Shown: one piece after another, positions 10,145 through 22,700 of the stretch | How the letters are laid out: every line of letters starts with the position of its first letter | Position numbering within the stretch: the stretch's first letter is position 1 | Source of the DNA: Membranipora membranacea | Lineage: Eukaryota > Bryozoa > Gymnolaemata > Cheilostomatida > Membraniporidae | Direction of reading: 5' to 3' | NCBI GenBank assembly: GCA_914767715.1 | Contig: OU612074.1 | Span: 11,876,062 to 11,940,061, forward strand | DNA length: 64,000 nt | Translations under genes and position numbers: made by a program | The notes under the pieces: generated by a model | Told to the model about the DNA's origin: nothing | Databases searched by the model: none | Seen by the model: only the letters and a program-made list of their open reading frames with translations

Positions 10145-12560
10145 GTTTCAGTTTCTGGCAGCTTGCTGCACACTTACGATTAGGAGGTCCACCATGGCCT
10201 CACCTCTAGGATGCATTCTAGTTTACTAGGATGTATCACACTCTCAGTACGAGGACTACGGGCAACTTGTGTCCCTCTTTAGGGGCAGCCCACCCTCTGT
10301 TTTGTCATAAACAGGGCAACGCACATTTTCCAGTGATCTTGTGCACTTTTGCAAAAACTGACTTCACATATGAATTTCTCGGGAACCAGTACTCCGATTA
10401 CCATTCTGGCTTTTTCATTTTACACAGTGTATCAAAGAATCTCGTAGTATTGCGCCAAGCCCCATAAAAATTTAATTTATTAGAATTAATTAAATAATAT
10501 GTCTGCCGCTTGGAAATGGACAACATTGCTAAAAGAGCTAGGAGGAAAAACTCTTCAGGAATTTGTTTGGTATGATCTATCTCACCATGGAATCAATGTG
10601 CTTGTTGATCAGATTAAGTATGACATAGATAGTCCACCGTTAATCCCCAAGACAGCACCTTAATCAGCTGCTTGTATATCCATGCTGTGTTAATTTGAGG
10701 GAGACAAGTTTAACTTGTCTTTAGCAGGCACAGCTGAATTTTATGATGTCAAAAGCTAGGAATCTCTACCTGTCTTAGAACAAGAGAAAATCACAGATTA
10801 GCAAGGATTAATAAATTTTGAGTAAAAGTGGCCTTAGTTTATTTTGCGTTAAATGAGGGACGGTTTGTTGTCAACCTTTAATTCTTTTCAATAAGATTTC
10901 AGGTAATACTATTCACTGCATTAGCTTCTGATCACAGCAACAGGCATCAAGATGAATTGAATAGAGGTGATGATTGACTATCTATTCATACCAGTGCAAA
11001 ATTTAGTAACACCTCAATATTTTTATTTACATAATAATAAAAGTGAATGGAAGAGGCTAGGTATTATGTAACTTCTGGTGCAGAGTGTGCTTCACTTGAT
11101 GGTAAAAATTTTTTAATATGTTTAACCGTTGCTGGGCAGGTTTTGATCAGATTGAAAAGTGTGCCGACATGCACAAGATCACTGTGATCTTTTTGACTTT
11201 ACCACAAGCAAAAGTGGATAAAGGTAGATCCCATCATATTCTGTCACACTCAAACTTTTTACAAGTTTGAAATGAGCTAATTAGAGGAATCTGAAATTTC
11301 TGAAAAGATACCACTTTGATCCGTTTCACGAGTATAGGAAACTTTCAATTGTGGTAGCTTGAAAACTTGAATTGAATGTGACAAGCGCTCCTTATATTTG
11401 GATTTTACTGAACAGCAGATATTTGCAATTATAGACCTGAAAACTTATCGATGAAGAAGACTTCCAAATAAATTATGCAATTCTAGCTAAGATTTGGACT
11501 AGTTTTGTATCATTTTCTTATCAATAAAAACATTTCAAATATAATGTGAAGGATTGTATCAAGGAGTCCTTGATTGTATCCACTACCGATACAGCTACAA
11601 GCTAATGAATGTCCGTCAGTGTTTTCTCATTTTTCCTATACTGATATGTATGAGTACCTATAATGTGCCCGCATCCAAAGAATGAAACTTTCCCTCTTGT
11701 GGACAACTAATTTTATTCTGTTGTGATGTCCCAATTAGATTTAAATTGATACCTGGCATTATTTTGTTAGCTTATTCTTGTCTCACTTTTCATAGTAACT
11801 TCATTCAGCTAAGGAAAGAAAAGTCTGTTCTAAATATTTCGTTGTTGAGTACTACAATTCAGTTAATCAACATGAATAATTAGTGATGAGGACACAAGTT
11901 CAGGCAGCATCTTTGAAGCTGGAGGATGGAATCTGAGCGCGCATTAGAAATTATGATGCTATGATGCTAGAGACAGCAAGTTCAGAATGCATAAAACTAC
12001 AGAGTTTCTGCCATATTTATATATACAATTATACATATATATACATTTCCCTATAGCCGCAACGCGTACGCTCTTGTGTCTTATATTCAGGTCACACTCA
12101 ACACCAAATTGTCAGGTGAACTACCCAGCGGTTCTAGTTGCTTGTCTTTGCATATTATGATCACACACACACAAACAAAAATACATCTAAATGGGGAAAT
12201 GGAGTTTCTATTTCTTAGAAAAGTGAAAAAGATTTTGTCCAGTATATTTAGGAGTTGTCCTCACCTATTGTAAAAGCCCGATCATGATCTTGAAACCATT
12301 ATGTCACCCAAACCAATCATTGCTCGCCTCAGCTAAGTCTGACCAATGAGATGCAAGAAGTAGATACAGCTGTTATGTTATTTTGCTTTCACACCATTTC
12401 CGGAATGAAATTCAACTTCATATTTCAAGGACCTTGGTCAGGTCATTTTCCATAAAGTTATTTCTTCCATGTCTGTTACCTCTTTTGGTATTGTGAGGTC
12501 GGAGATTCATTAACAGCCAAGACAGTACATAGGGTAAGCTTGGTGAGTTTGAATCAAAAT
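10145..12560. other. Intergenic stretch, mostly without recognisable genes
   Basis: It contains a 54-codon ATG ORF at 10499-10663 (+; begins MSAAWKWTTLLKELGG) that I cannot assign, and the paralogue remnant listed at 11260-11535. The 65-codon ORF at 12076-12273 shows no motif. The rest is AT-rich and featureless to me. Confidence 0.4.
11260..11535 (+). pseudogene. Remnant matching intron 2, exon 3 and the 3' UTR of the small secreted protein gene
   Basis: Landmarks occur in the same order as in 1170-1560: CTAATTAGAGGAATCTGAAA (against TTAATTAGAACATTTAGAGG...CTGAAA), TTGAAAACTTGAA, TATTTGGATTTTACTGAACAG and GAAGAAGACTTCCAAAT. An AATAAA follows at about 11523. With the exon 2 remnant at 9.95 kb, this suggests one duplicated gene copy later split by about 1.1 kb of unrelated DNA and decayed. 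The alignment is by eye and patchy. Confidence 0.5.
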
Positions 12561-12572
12561 GTGCTGTAAGAC

Positions 12573-12790
12573 CACAGGCCTACTGTACTCCCAAACCTGG
12601 GATTTTGGCAATGATTCAGATTGACAGACTGCCCCCCCCTTGAGTTTCTGTTGTTTTGTTGTTTGAAGGTAATTCATGGTTTAGAAGACACATCCAACTT
12701 TCATGGTCTCTGGAGTCAAAAGAAATTTGGACAGCACTTCCCTGAGTAGTCAAACATTGCCAAAATCCCAGGTTTTGGAGTAGACCTGTG
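12573..12790. mobile_element. hAT-like MITE, 218 bp, with target-site duplication
   Basis: The terminal inverted repeats extend about 38-40 bp, from CACAGGCCTACTGTACTCCC inward to CCTGGGATTTTGGCAATG, mirrored at the right end by CATTGCCAAAATCCCAGG and then TAGACCTGTG. The flanks are TGTAAGAC on the left (12565-12572) and TGTAAGAT on the right (12791-12798), an 8-bp duplication with one change. Eight-base duplications are typical of hAT elements. It has no coding capacity. Confidence 0.8.
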
Positions 12791-13414
12791 TGTAAGATAC
12801 AAGGAGTAAAAAGTCTTTACTCCTTGCGGACTTGGTTGGAGTTAGATAAAAACACAGATCTATGGTTCGACGTTTAGAGAGTAAGTAAGTAGCTTGTCTT
12901 CACAAGCCTGTCAATGCAGACTAGGTTTTTATTAGGTTTGTGAAATCTCAAATTATTATTTAGTGGCACAGGAAAGTCGGGTGTTTACTATACTGCACTC
13001 TATAGCGCACATAGAATCCTCGTAGCAGTGAGTGGCTTGTGTATACCCATAAATGAGTTGAGCAAAGGTGAAGAACTGTTGGCTACAGGAAAGCTATCAA
13101 ACAGTTCCCCAAACCATCAACATACACATCAAATATGTATTCAGACAAGCAAATTTGCCTGCCATTGTACTCCTTTGTTCACCAAACTTAGGTGCCTCGG
13201 AATGTATCTCAATCTGAGGACAGAGTACCACACATCAGCCAAACTACAGCACAACTGTGCTTTATTTTGTAGTGTCAGTCCCAAGTGAAGCCCCTTACAG
13301 CATAGGCATCGGAGTTACAAGCAATGCATGTGTAATTCACCCAACTTGTTTGCTATCAAGCTTTATCTATGATAGCCATATATCCCATATTCATAATCCT
13401 TTCAACTTACAGAT

Positions 13415-13745
13415 ATGGGAGGGCGTGGCCAGCCGAGAACATGGGAGACAGAGCGAGAAGTTAGGTCTAAAAGAAAGCGTGAGCAGGATGAATGGGCTAA
13501 AGAGGTAGCTTTAAATTATGCCCTTGAATTCTAATGACTGTATACACAAGCCGAAATCCAAATTGTAGATGACAGCTTGATGCATAGGGCCTTGATTTAG
13601 GATAGTATCACTACTTGATTCCATCCATGCCCTTTTGCATAATGAATCTAAAGCATATATGATCCGGCTTATTTTGAGCAATTTACCTGAAGCGATCAAT
13701 CAATCAGCACAGTATAGACAATAGACATTGGTGTATACCATAACC

Positions 13746-13786
<41 letters not shown>

Positions 13787-16700
13787 TGATATATATATAT
13801 AGATATGTACATTATTTATGAGGATACTCATTTGTTTAGAATGTTATACTGAATACCCAAAAAAATGAAAGGGAAAAAACTACTAAAGTCGCGAAGATGT
13901 TAATGCATAATTGATGAGATATATAATTTGGGACTTGGAGTTGAGTTGAGAGTGATACACTCTTTGGCATGTGTGGACTACATAAATCAACTTTAAGCGG
14001 TATGTGAAAAGCTCACAGATTAGTACTGTTGTTGACAGGGAGGATATATGCAGGCTAAGATTCAGAAGTTGATAAATAAGTACGAGGAGGACAGCGGACA
14101 CTCAGCTGAAAGTGAAGAAACTAAGTCTAAGATATTCCAGTCTGTCGCTATATTCATCAATGGCTATACAGGTATATAATCCCTGGCTAAAACTAACCAA
14201 ATTGATTTTGTATACTCATATTTAACATCCCATTTGGTCAATCAAGACTTCAGCACAATTCTGTCTGCCCACTTGTTTTAATGATTTTAGACCAGGCTCG
14301 CCAGTTTTGTATTCCTGTTTTTTATTTTCCCCTAATTTTAAGGCCCTTATCAGGCTAAAATACAATACATGTCCAATCAGATGAGCTTGCTATATCTTGC
14401 TAAAGAATGTCTTAATATTCCCATTTTTTATTTCTCCCTATAGAGCCAAGTTTCGATGTTCTGCGGAAGATGATGATTGAGCACGGAGGAACGTTTGAGC
14501 ATTATTACTCCTCTACTCGTGTTACACATATCATAGCTACCAGCCTCGCACTCAGTAAACAGAAATTATTCAAAAACAAAAAGGTAAGTCGTTGCTATGT
14601 TTTTTGTTTGTTCAGGAGAAGGGTAGAGACTCTCAGATGTACCTTTAGTGTAATCTAGTCTAAGTGCTCAGACTCTTTGCGCCTTGGAGTCTGAGCACTT
14701 AGACTACCTTTAGTGTAGGCTTGCCACGTGGCTACTTTTTGTAGGCGCCTGACAAGGCTAGCTTTAGTGAGTCACTCTAGTTACTTTGTTATTGTAATAC
14801 TGTGAGTATTCATTGCTCTATGAAACCATCAGTCTTGAGTGTATACATGCTAAGTTCTGCAGCAGTAGGCTGCAGACTGAGGTTCTAACATTATATAGTT
14901 GGGTCATGGTATCTCCATATCCCCTAAAGAAAGTAGTTAATATGCTGTCTGAAGATCTCATCTATGGATTTTAATATGAACTACTTCACCAGCAGGAGGA
15001 GACAACTTTAATATATGACAGGTGGTGCGATGAAACAGTAAACCTCTCTACTATATGCGGATGGTCCTTTAAGTACACTAGCCATTAAAGACTACCCCGA
15101 GACCAAAGCATGTTACAGTCAGGCAGTTACTTATGATGAATACATGTCAGATTTGCATGATAAAAAAACTTCAATGCTCTACTTGGCATGAATTATTGAT
15201 AGTGGATGAAGTGCTTCTCATAAGGGAAGGTAATTCCCATTCTTTGAATTGTGATGTTACAGTCTCCCGGAAGTGCAATACAAATAACCGGGACTTGGAT
15301 GTGTTTATAGGTTGTGTTGCCCAGCTGGATTACTGATAGTGTAGAGAGAGATGAACTTCAGCCATATGATAAATATCTACTCCTGGATCAGAATAGGATT
15401 ACTAACTTCTTCTCATCTGTAACTTCTCCTGAGTCTGCTGGTCCTGAGGGCTTAGACATGCTACCAGAGCTACCAGATACAGGTGAGCTTATTATTTATC
15501 TTGATCGTGTGAATTAATCTCTTCCATATAGGGTGATAGGGGGCTAGTTTGGATGAGTTCACCTCTCAATTTCTTCAGAAACTCTTCACAAATAAATTAT
15601 GTCTGATTTGGTCTTGACTTTAGTCATGAATGGGAATATCCTGATTCAATGGAAAGTGTATTTACGGAATGCTTTAGATGCGAATTTAGTTGAGCAAGGT
15701 TTCTAAAGGTCATATAACCAATGATGTCAATTTTAAATCGATAACTGGATGCCTTCAATACCAATGCGGCAGTTCCACTGTCCCAACTAATTACTCTCTC
15801 CAATATTGACCTTTCAATTCATCTGATTATCCTTTCACCAAGAACTGCTTGGTAATAAACAGTAATGTTTGTATTGCTATCAGAAATTATTTTTTGTTGA
15901 TTGTTTTGCAGAAAAATAAATTTTAGAATTGTGGATTTTTTCTAATTCAGAATTACCTACAGATGGTCAAATGTTTGACAATATAACGAATCCTCAACCA
16001 TCCACCTCAGGGTTACAAAATAAACCAACCAATCCCCTTACTCGCCAAACCACTAATGCTGATAGACCAGGAGCCAGCGCACACAAATCATCATCTATAG
16101 TCTCTCCTCCGAGTATGCTACCTGCAGATAACCCTGGATTTATGTCAGAGTTTTATGGTAACTCAAGACTTCATCACATCTCCCACTGGAGAACTCATCT
16201 CAAGGATGTGGTATGTTGCATATGTATTGGTCTGTTTCTGTGGCCTGGTAAAGTATTTGGCAAGCTTGTCTTGATGCCTCCAACTACTGTAGCCTGTCAA
16301 ACTTCTCCACACAAGTTTCAACAATTCGATTTTTGAGTTGCTTCAACATTGACATTGAGAAGATCACAACAAATCTATAGCATCATTTGAAAGTAGCTTA
16401 TATTCTTTGCAATTACTTTTTTTCAGGTCCAATTGAAAGCTATGGTACAATCAACGTGTTCCATTATGCATCCCATTTCAATTGTTGCCTGTGACAAGAG
16501 AGGAGTTGTCTGACTTCTGATCCGTGAGAAAGTTGGTATGATACAATGGTACGTTGACCTCTTGTTTTGACTCTAGGTGAATGAGATTCGTTCAGATCCA
16601 CAGCACAAGCTCACTGGTAGAGATAGCCTCGTCAAGATATACAAGTCAGCTAAGACTGACCAATCACAACTAACCTCTCAAACAAGCCAATCAGATCGCC

Positions 16701-19700
16701 CACCACATAAGCAAGCCAGCCAGTCAGATGAAAGCAGTACACAGCATAGCCAATCAGAGAAGCTCTATATGCACATAGACATGGACTGTTTCTTTGTTAG
16801 TGTAGCCCTGAGACACAAACCGGAGCTAGCTGGTAGGCACATATTTTTTTTTTTCAAGAGACACCCACTTTTGGCTCGCTCACTCAATGCCAACTCTTTT
16901 TATCAGTGTTTGATGTTGTCTCACTAAACCATGTAGTCAGTGAGCATTGCATTTAAAGCTGTACTGTACTGTTTCAGACGCAAGTGAATATGATCAATAT
17001 GACCAATATAATGGCGCTCCGCCAGCCTTATGTAAAACAATTATTATGATGGTGTCTAATTATATATGTTGTAGATAAGCCAGTAGCTGTAGCTCACTCC
17101 AAGACTGAGTCAGTCACCACTAACTCTATGTCACAGATAGCCAGCTGTAATTATGCGGCTAGGCAGGTAAGATGCCTGATTAAAGGGCAACCAAGGTTTC
17201 GCAGCAACGCATTAATGGGTGGCAAATAATGTGCTGGGCAGCATCAACTTTGTGCATTACGCGATGCAAAACTCAAAGTAGTTGCTGACTCTAAGCTGGG
17301 TAACACTTCAGTTTAGGGGAGGTTCCAAGACTTTGCTGTAATAATTATAGAGCACAGGCTAAATAATAACAGGAACAGGAAACTGCTATGTGGTATTCTC
17401 TTTTAGCTGAGTTTGAGTACCTGATGGAAGAAATGTTTCACAAGAATTCTGGCTGAATAATCATCCGAATTATATTTTGTCATTTTCCCCATGCAGAAGG
17501 TGCAATCTGCTATTAATCAATGGCCATCAATGAGAAGTTGTTTGAAACCTTGGTTGCCCTTTAAACTTCTGTGCCCATTCATTGTGAAGTAAAGTAGTGC
17601 TGCTGTCATAACACATGTTGGTTGAAAGATATATCAGTATTGTGTTTCAAAACCTGTGGTAATTCACAATGTGGGGAGACAAATGACTTCACATCGTATA
17701 TGTCTGTTTTCTGTAAGCTCTCATGGTATCAGTGTCAAGACAGGCCACAGTGAATACTTCTGATGGGCATAGGATGTATATTGAGCTAACAAAGTTATCA
17801 AAACGACCTAATCAAGGATTCCTTGATCCGATCAAAGATAGTATTCGATGACCTTTTTCCATACGAATGCTCATCATTGAGTTTATTCAGTGATGTGAGT
17901 GACAAAATATTAGCTAACACTATATTCTGGCTAGCTTAGTTGGGAGTCCATACAATGTAAAGAAGTTGAGTAAATGTTAGCTAGCTAGCAAATACCAGCA
18001 TATGCGAACTCTTTCTCCTTACATTGCCTTAACAATTACAGGCTGGAGTACGTAACGGTATGTTTATGGGACCAGCGCTGAAGTTGTGTCCACATCTACA
18101 GACAGTACCTTATGACTTTGATGGATACAGTGAGGTATCTACACTACTCTATCAGATAGTCTCCTCCTACACGACTAACATAGAGGCGGTCAGCTGTGAC
18201 GAACTGTATGTCGACACAACGTCATTACTCAACGTCACCAATCAGTCTAACATAGCCTCAGAGTTGAGAAAAGAGATCAGAGCAAAGACGGGCTGTCCCT
18301 CCTCGATAGGCATGGGTGAGTTAGACTATCAAGACTTGGGAGTATACCATAGACTTAATAATTAAACTAAATAAGGCGCTATAATAGGCTTTCACATTGA
18401 TGCGCTTATTTGTGGGTGATGTTACGACATTTAATTGTGTAGTAGTATCAGTGCTATCATTGATTTGAAGTCAACAGTCCATGTTTTTATCTATAATAAA
18501 TTTCCTTCAGATTTTGGGATTCAAAATTGAAATGATTGAGCATGTGCCTTAGTCAGTTTGATATCTATTTTTACTGAAACATTATTTAAAGAAAAAGAAG
18601 CTTCTAAATCTAAAGCAATATTTTTAAACACAAAATGCGATCAAATTGAGTGAGTTTTATATCAGCAAAAACCTGGACTGTAAATCAATGATAACCTCAT
18701 TGCTATAATACAAATAATGATGTTACCTCACCTTTTTTTCAATTGATTGCATATGGTATCCAAGCAAGGTTGAATGTTATGTCTATGCAGAGAGTTTGGG
18801 TCTCCCTGGTCTATGATATGTCCAAGGAATATACCGAGTAATTAAAGAGTTGTCTTCTTTTTGTACCAGGTAAGACAACTACTGACACAATATAGATCAT
18901 TGCCCTCCCCCATCGATCAACCAGGGTGAATTATGTCTGTGCTATGACTTTTTTTCATGGGTTTCATCGAAATCTTCAACTAAAGCAGTCACAGCTTAGC
19001 TCCCAGAGAAACCACAAAGTATCAAATTTCGGCTTTGAATTCGGTTTCACAGAGATTTTTGGATTAGTCATGTGTGTCCTGAATAATTTATCTCCTTTGA
19101 GACAAAAATTTGAATAGCCAGGGAAAGAAGGAAGCCCGCACGCTGCCTGTCTGTTTCCTTTGTCTGTCCCAAAGAAATAGCAAACCGAAGAAAACTGAGT
19201 TTAAATTTTTTATTGAGACTCTAATTAGAAAACTTTGAAATTTCCACCCTAACTTTGGTTTGAGACTCTAATTATGTCAATTAGAAAACTTTAAAATCCC
19301 AATCATTTCACTTTGCCATCTGAAATTAGTTGCACTAAATGGTTTCATCTGATTTTCATAAACCTGATTATTTAAAATAGCTGTCTATAAATATCAGTAA
19401 AGGATGTAAGCTATCAGGGATTAATTACTTTACATATATGATATCACACTTACAAATATAAAGGCCTACTGTATCACCTCAAACTAAAGCTGGGCCACAA
19501 AAGAAATATCCTAAATTATCCTGAAACTTATGCTTGGTTCACATTGTCCCAGATGACACTAGGATGCCATCCCAGATGCTTATCCCAGTCACATTATAAC
19601 ATTCATCCCAGATAGCCATCCCAGATGGCCATCCCAGTCAATGTGAACCAGAAAATGACACAATCCCAGACTGTCTGGGTCCGCCTGGGATAGCATCGGG

Positions 19701-22700
19701 AAAGTTTGACGCTTACGAACTTTCATGATGCTATCCCAGACGGACCCAGACAGTCTGGGATTGTGTCATTTTCTGGTTCATATTGACTGGGATGGCTATC
19801 TGGGATGAATGTTATAATGTGACTGACTGATAAGCATCTGGGATGGCATCCTAGTGTCATCTGGGACAATGTGAACCAAGCCTTAGCCTCAACAGTTCTA
19901 ACATAAAACAGCCTTTATGAGAAAAATGACATGCTTCTAAACCTCTTATCACCTACAAACACAGAGTGGCCAATATTGTAAAATTGATAACTGCCATTGT
20001 GGTACCAAAATTATCCATATTTTCGCTTCTTCTGCTGTATTTCTTACAATAGACACAGCGAAGTGTGTATCTTCACTTTGAATTTTACACCAACACAATA
20101 TTTTCCCTTTGGAAATATTTTTGGAAATCAATGATCAAGCATCGATATAAACATGAGACTAAGTAATGGTACTAAACTAAGTATTCTGATTTCCTTATAC
20201 TGGTAACGCCGTATTTCTAAATTTCTGAATCCTTTTTTTGTTACACCGTCATAGTCATATCGAGCAGCCAATTATTGGTATCATACAGTAGATTAGCATT
20301 TTACCAATCTCAGGTGTGTTTATGGCCCTCAGGGTTATTAGATGATTCATAGTAACATTTCTTTGTGAGACATGTTCATTATTATTTATACAACAGCTTG
20401 TGTTTGGGTGTTAGGTGTCTATGACCTCTGAGTAATAGACCATTGGACTTTAAACTCAATCGTCAGCTCTTAATGACCCTCAGTGTAGCAGCTGATTGAT
20501 GCTCCCTGAGTTATTTGTCTTGAGCTACCCATATTATGTTTATCATAATGGTCCAAATTTACCCAATCATTCTAAATTCAAATGTACATCAAAATGTCTC
20601 ACGATTTCTCCGTGATTTTCATGAATTTGAGTACTTTTACTTTATCAACTGACTCCTGAAACAGGCTTATCAAAACAGGTCACTTGAAAGTGTCTGTGCT
20701 CAACGTGTCGTTTTGAGATAATTAGGCAGATAGAAATTATTACGTCGCGGAAAATTGCTTCATTGGAAAGCGCTGTGTGTGTTTACATCGCCATGAATGT
20801 ACATTGCATAGGAAAATATGTAAGCTACTTTTACTAACAAGTAACAAGCCTGTGTGCATCGGTCAAAGATTTCGTTGTTGGCGTGGGAGAGGGTAGTTGT
20901 TCTTGGTCTTTGTACACGAGTATGTGTATCAAGAGGAGAAAATTCCCATCGTTAAGTTTGCTTGTTTCTGATGATAAGATTAAAAAGATGATGATAATGA
21001 AAAAAAAACTCAAGAGCAAATCATGCATTTGTTCTGTATGCACAAACAATGACTCCGTACCTACATTTAAAGTAGAACGACCTATGATAGAATGTAAATA
21101 ACTCAATAAGTAGCCATAAAATATCAGCCTCCCTACCGACAGCCAGAAATTGATATTCTACGATCACAAAGTAAATATTTAAGTGATGATGTCATCGTGA
21201 TAGGCAGCCACCTAACCTTTACGTAATCACCAAGTCTTTATTAATCCATTATATTTGTGTACACACAGGCCCATAGTTCTAGGGGAGGCAGGGACGCTCT
21301 ACCTCCCCTAGAATGCTGAATAGAGTTGACTTAAGATGCTATAATTGAATATTCAATGCGAGAATCAGCTCATTTGCGACTTCCATTTTCTATTTATGTC
21401 AATAAAACGCTTTGTGGGCTGGGGATCGGGGACTCAGGAGGAGCTTACAACACCCAACCTGGTGTTGCTTCACACCCTCAAGGATTTTCACCCCCCCCCC
21501 CCTACCGCATTCCCTACACTACGGCCCTGAGACAGAACCGAAGCTCAAACAAAGACTAGAGCTGTGATTCATTGAGTAAATGGCCAGCCTCTCAGCATTG
21601 TTATAACAGTGTATAAATCTGCCTTATAATGTAAATAATTGTGCTGCATGATATAATCATACATTCAAGAGCTCTTTGTGAGCCGAGTTAATAAATTAAC
21701 ACTCTCCAGTAAGGCACATGTCATTTTTTTAATCTACCGGAAATGTTTAAATATAGAGCGTAGTATATTATTACACATTCCACAAGAAAATATTTAGCAG
21801 AAATATTAAACATTATGTAAGGATCATGATACCTAATTGACATTTTTGAGTTGGAGGATGGTTTGGAGGCTCTTAGTTATTTTGTCCTCGTCAGCATCAT
21901 TTTATGACAATAGAAGGGACAAGAGGTAAACAGTTTGGAGTTTGAGGGCAAGGATGAAAAAGTTCATGAATTGTCAAAGACCATCCCATTCCCCCCTCCC
22001 CCTATCTTCCATTCGAAATATCTTTATTCCACAATTATATAACAAATGATTAAAGTGACTCAGGCTAGCTATATTTGGAGTTCCTCTCTTTGTGTGTGAT
22101 TTATCAATATTTCAACCATAACAAGGGGAAGTTTCTCAATTGCTTATTATAGAAAGTCAATCCTATAGGACAGAAACGGCTGTAAACCTAGTGGAAAGAG
22201 GGGGCGGAGAGAGTGGTGCTTTATTTCATAACCCCAGATAATGTGGGGTTGAACCATAAATCTCCTCTCAATATTCTAAGGTTGAGATTAAAGTTTTGAT
22301 TTCAATTATATTTTTAGCTCTCACCATCAACTATTGATATACCAATTATACCTCAAGGGGAAGGGTGGCATATGTTGCCATGCCCCACTGTGTAGGATTT
22401 GATGACTTGTAAACTGCTGTGAGTGTACAAGGTTTTCGGATTTTCCTTTTTGTCATAAACATCGGAACTTTGAGTTCCTGATACTCAGTTGGAAAGTCCC
22501 TAGAACCTGTTAGTGGACTTGCTCCATGATGAAACCGAAATATGACAATAGTACGGCTTCTGAATCGTACTTACTGAAGGAAACTTATATCATACTATGG
22601 TGTTCCAGAAAAGATTGCTTTGTAGCCTTAGAACCGGGTTTTGTTTTCCAAATTTCATTGAATCCCGGTCCACATTTCTGCTTGATTCCTAGCTGGTTGG

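Noticed and set aside
10499-10663. 54-codon ATG ORF with balanced composition
   Set aside because: No splice partner, promoter or recognisable family; this length is expected by chance.
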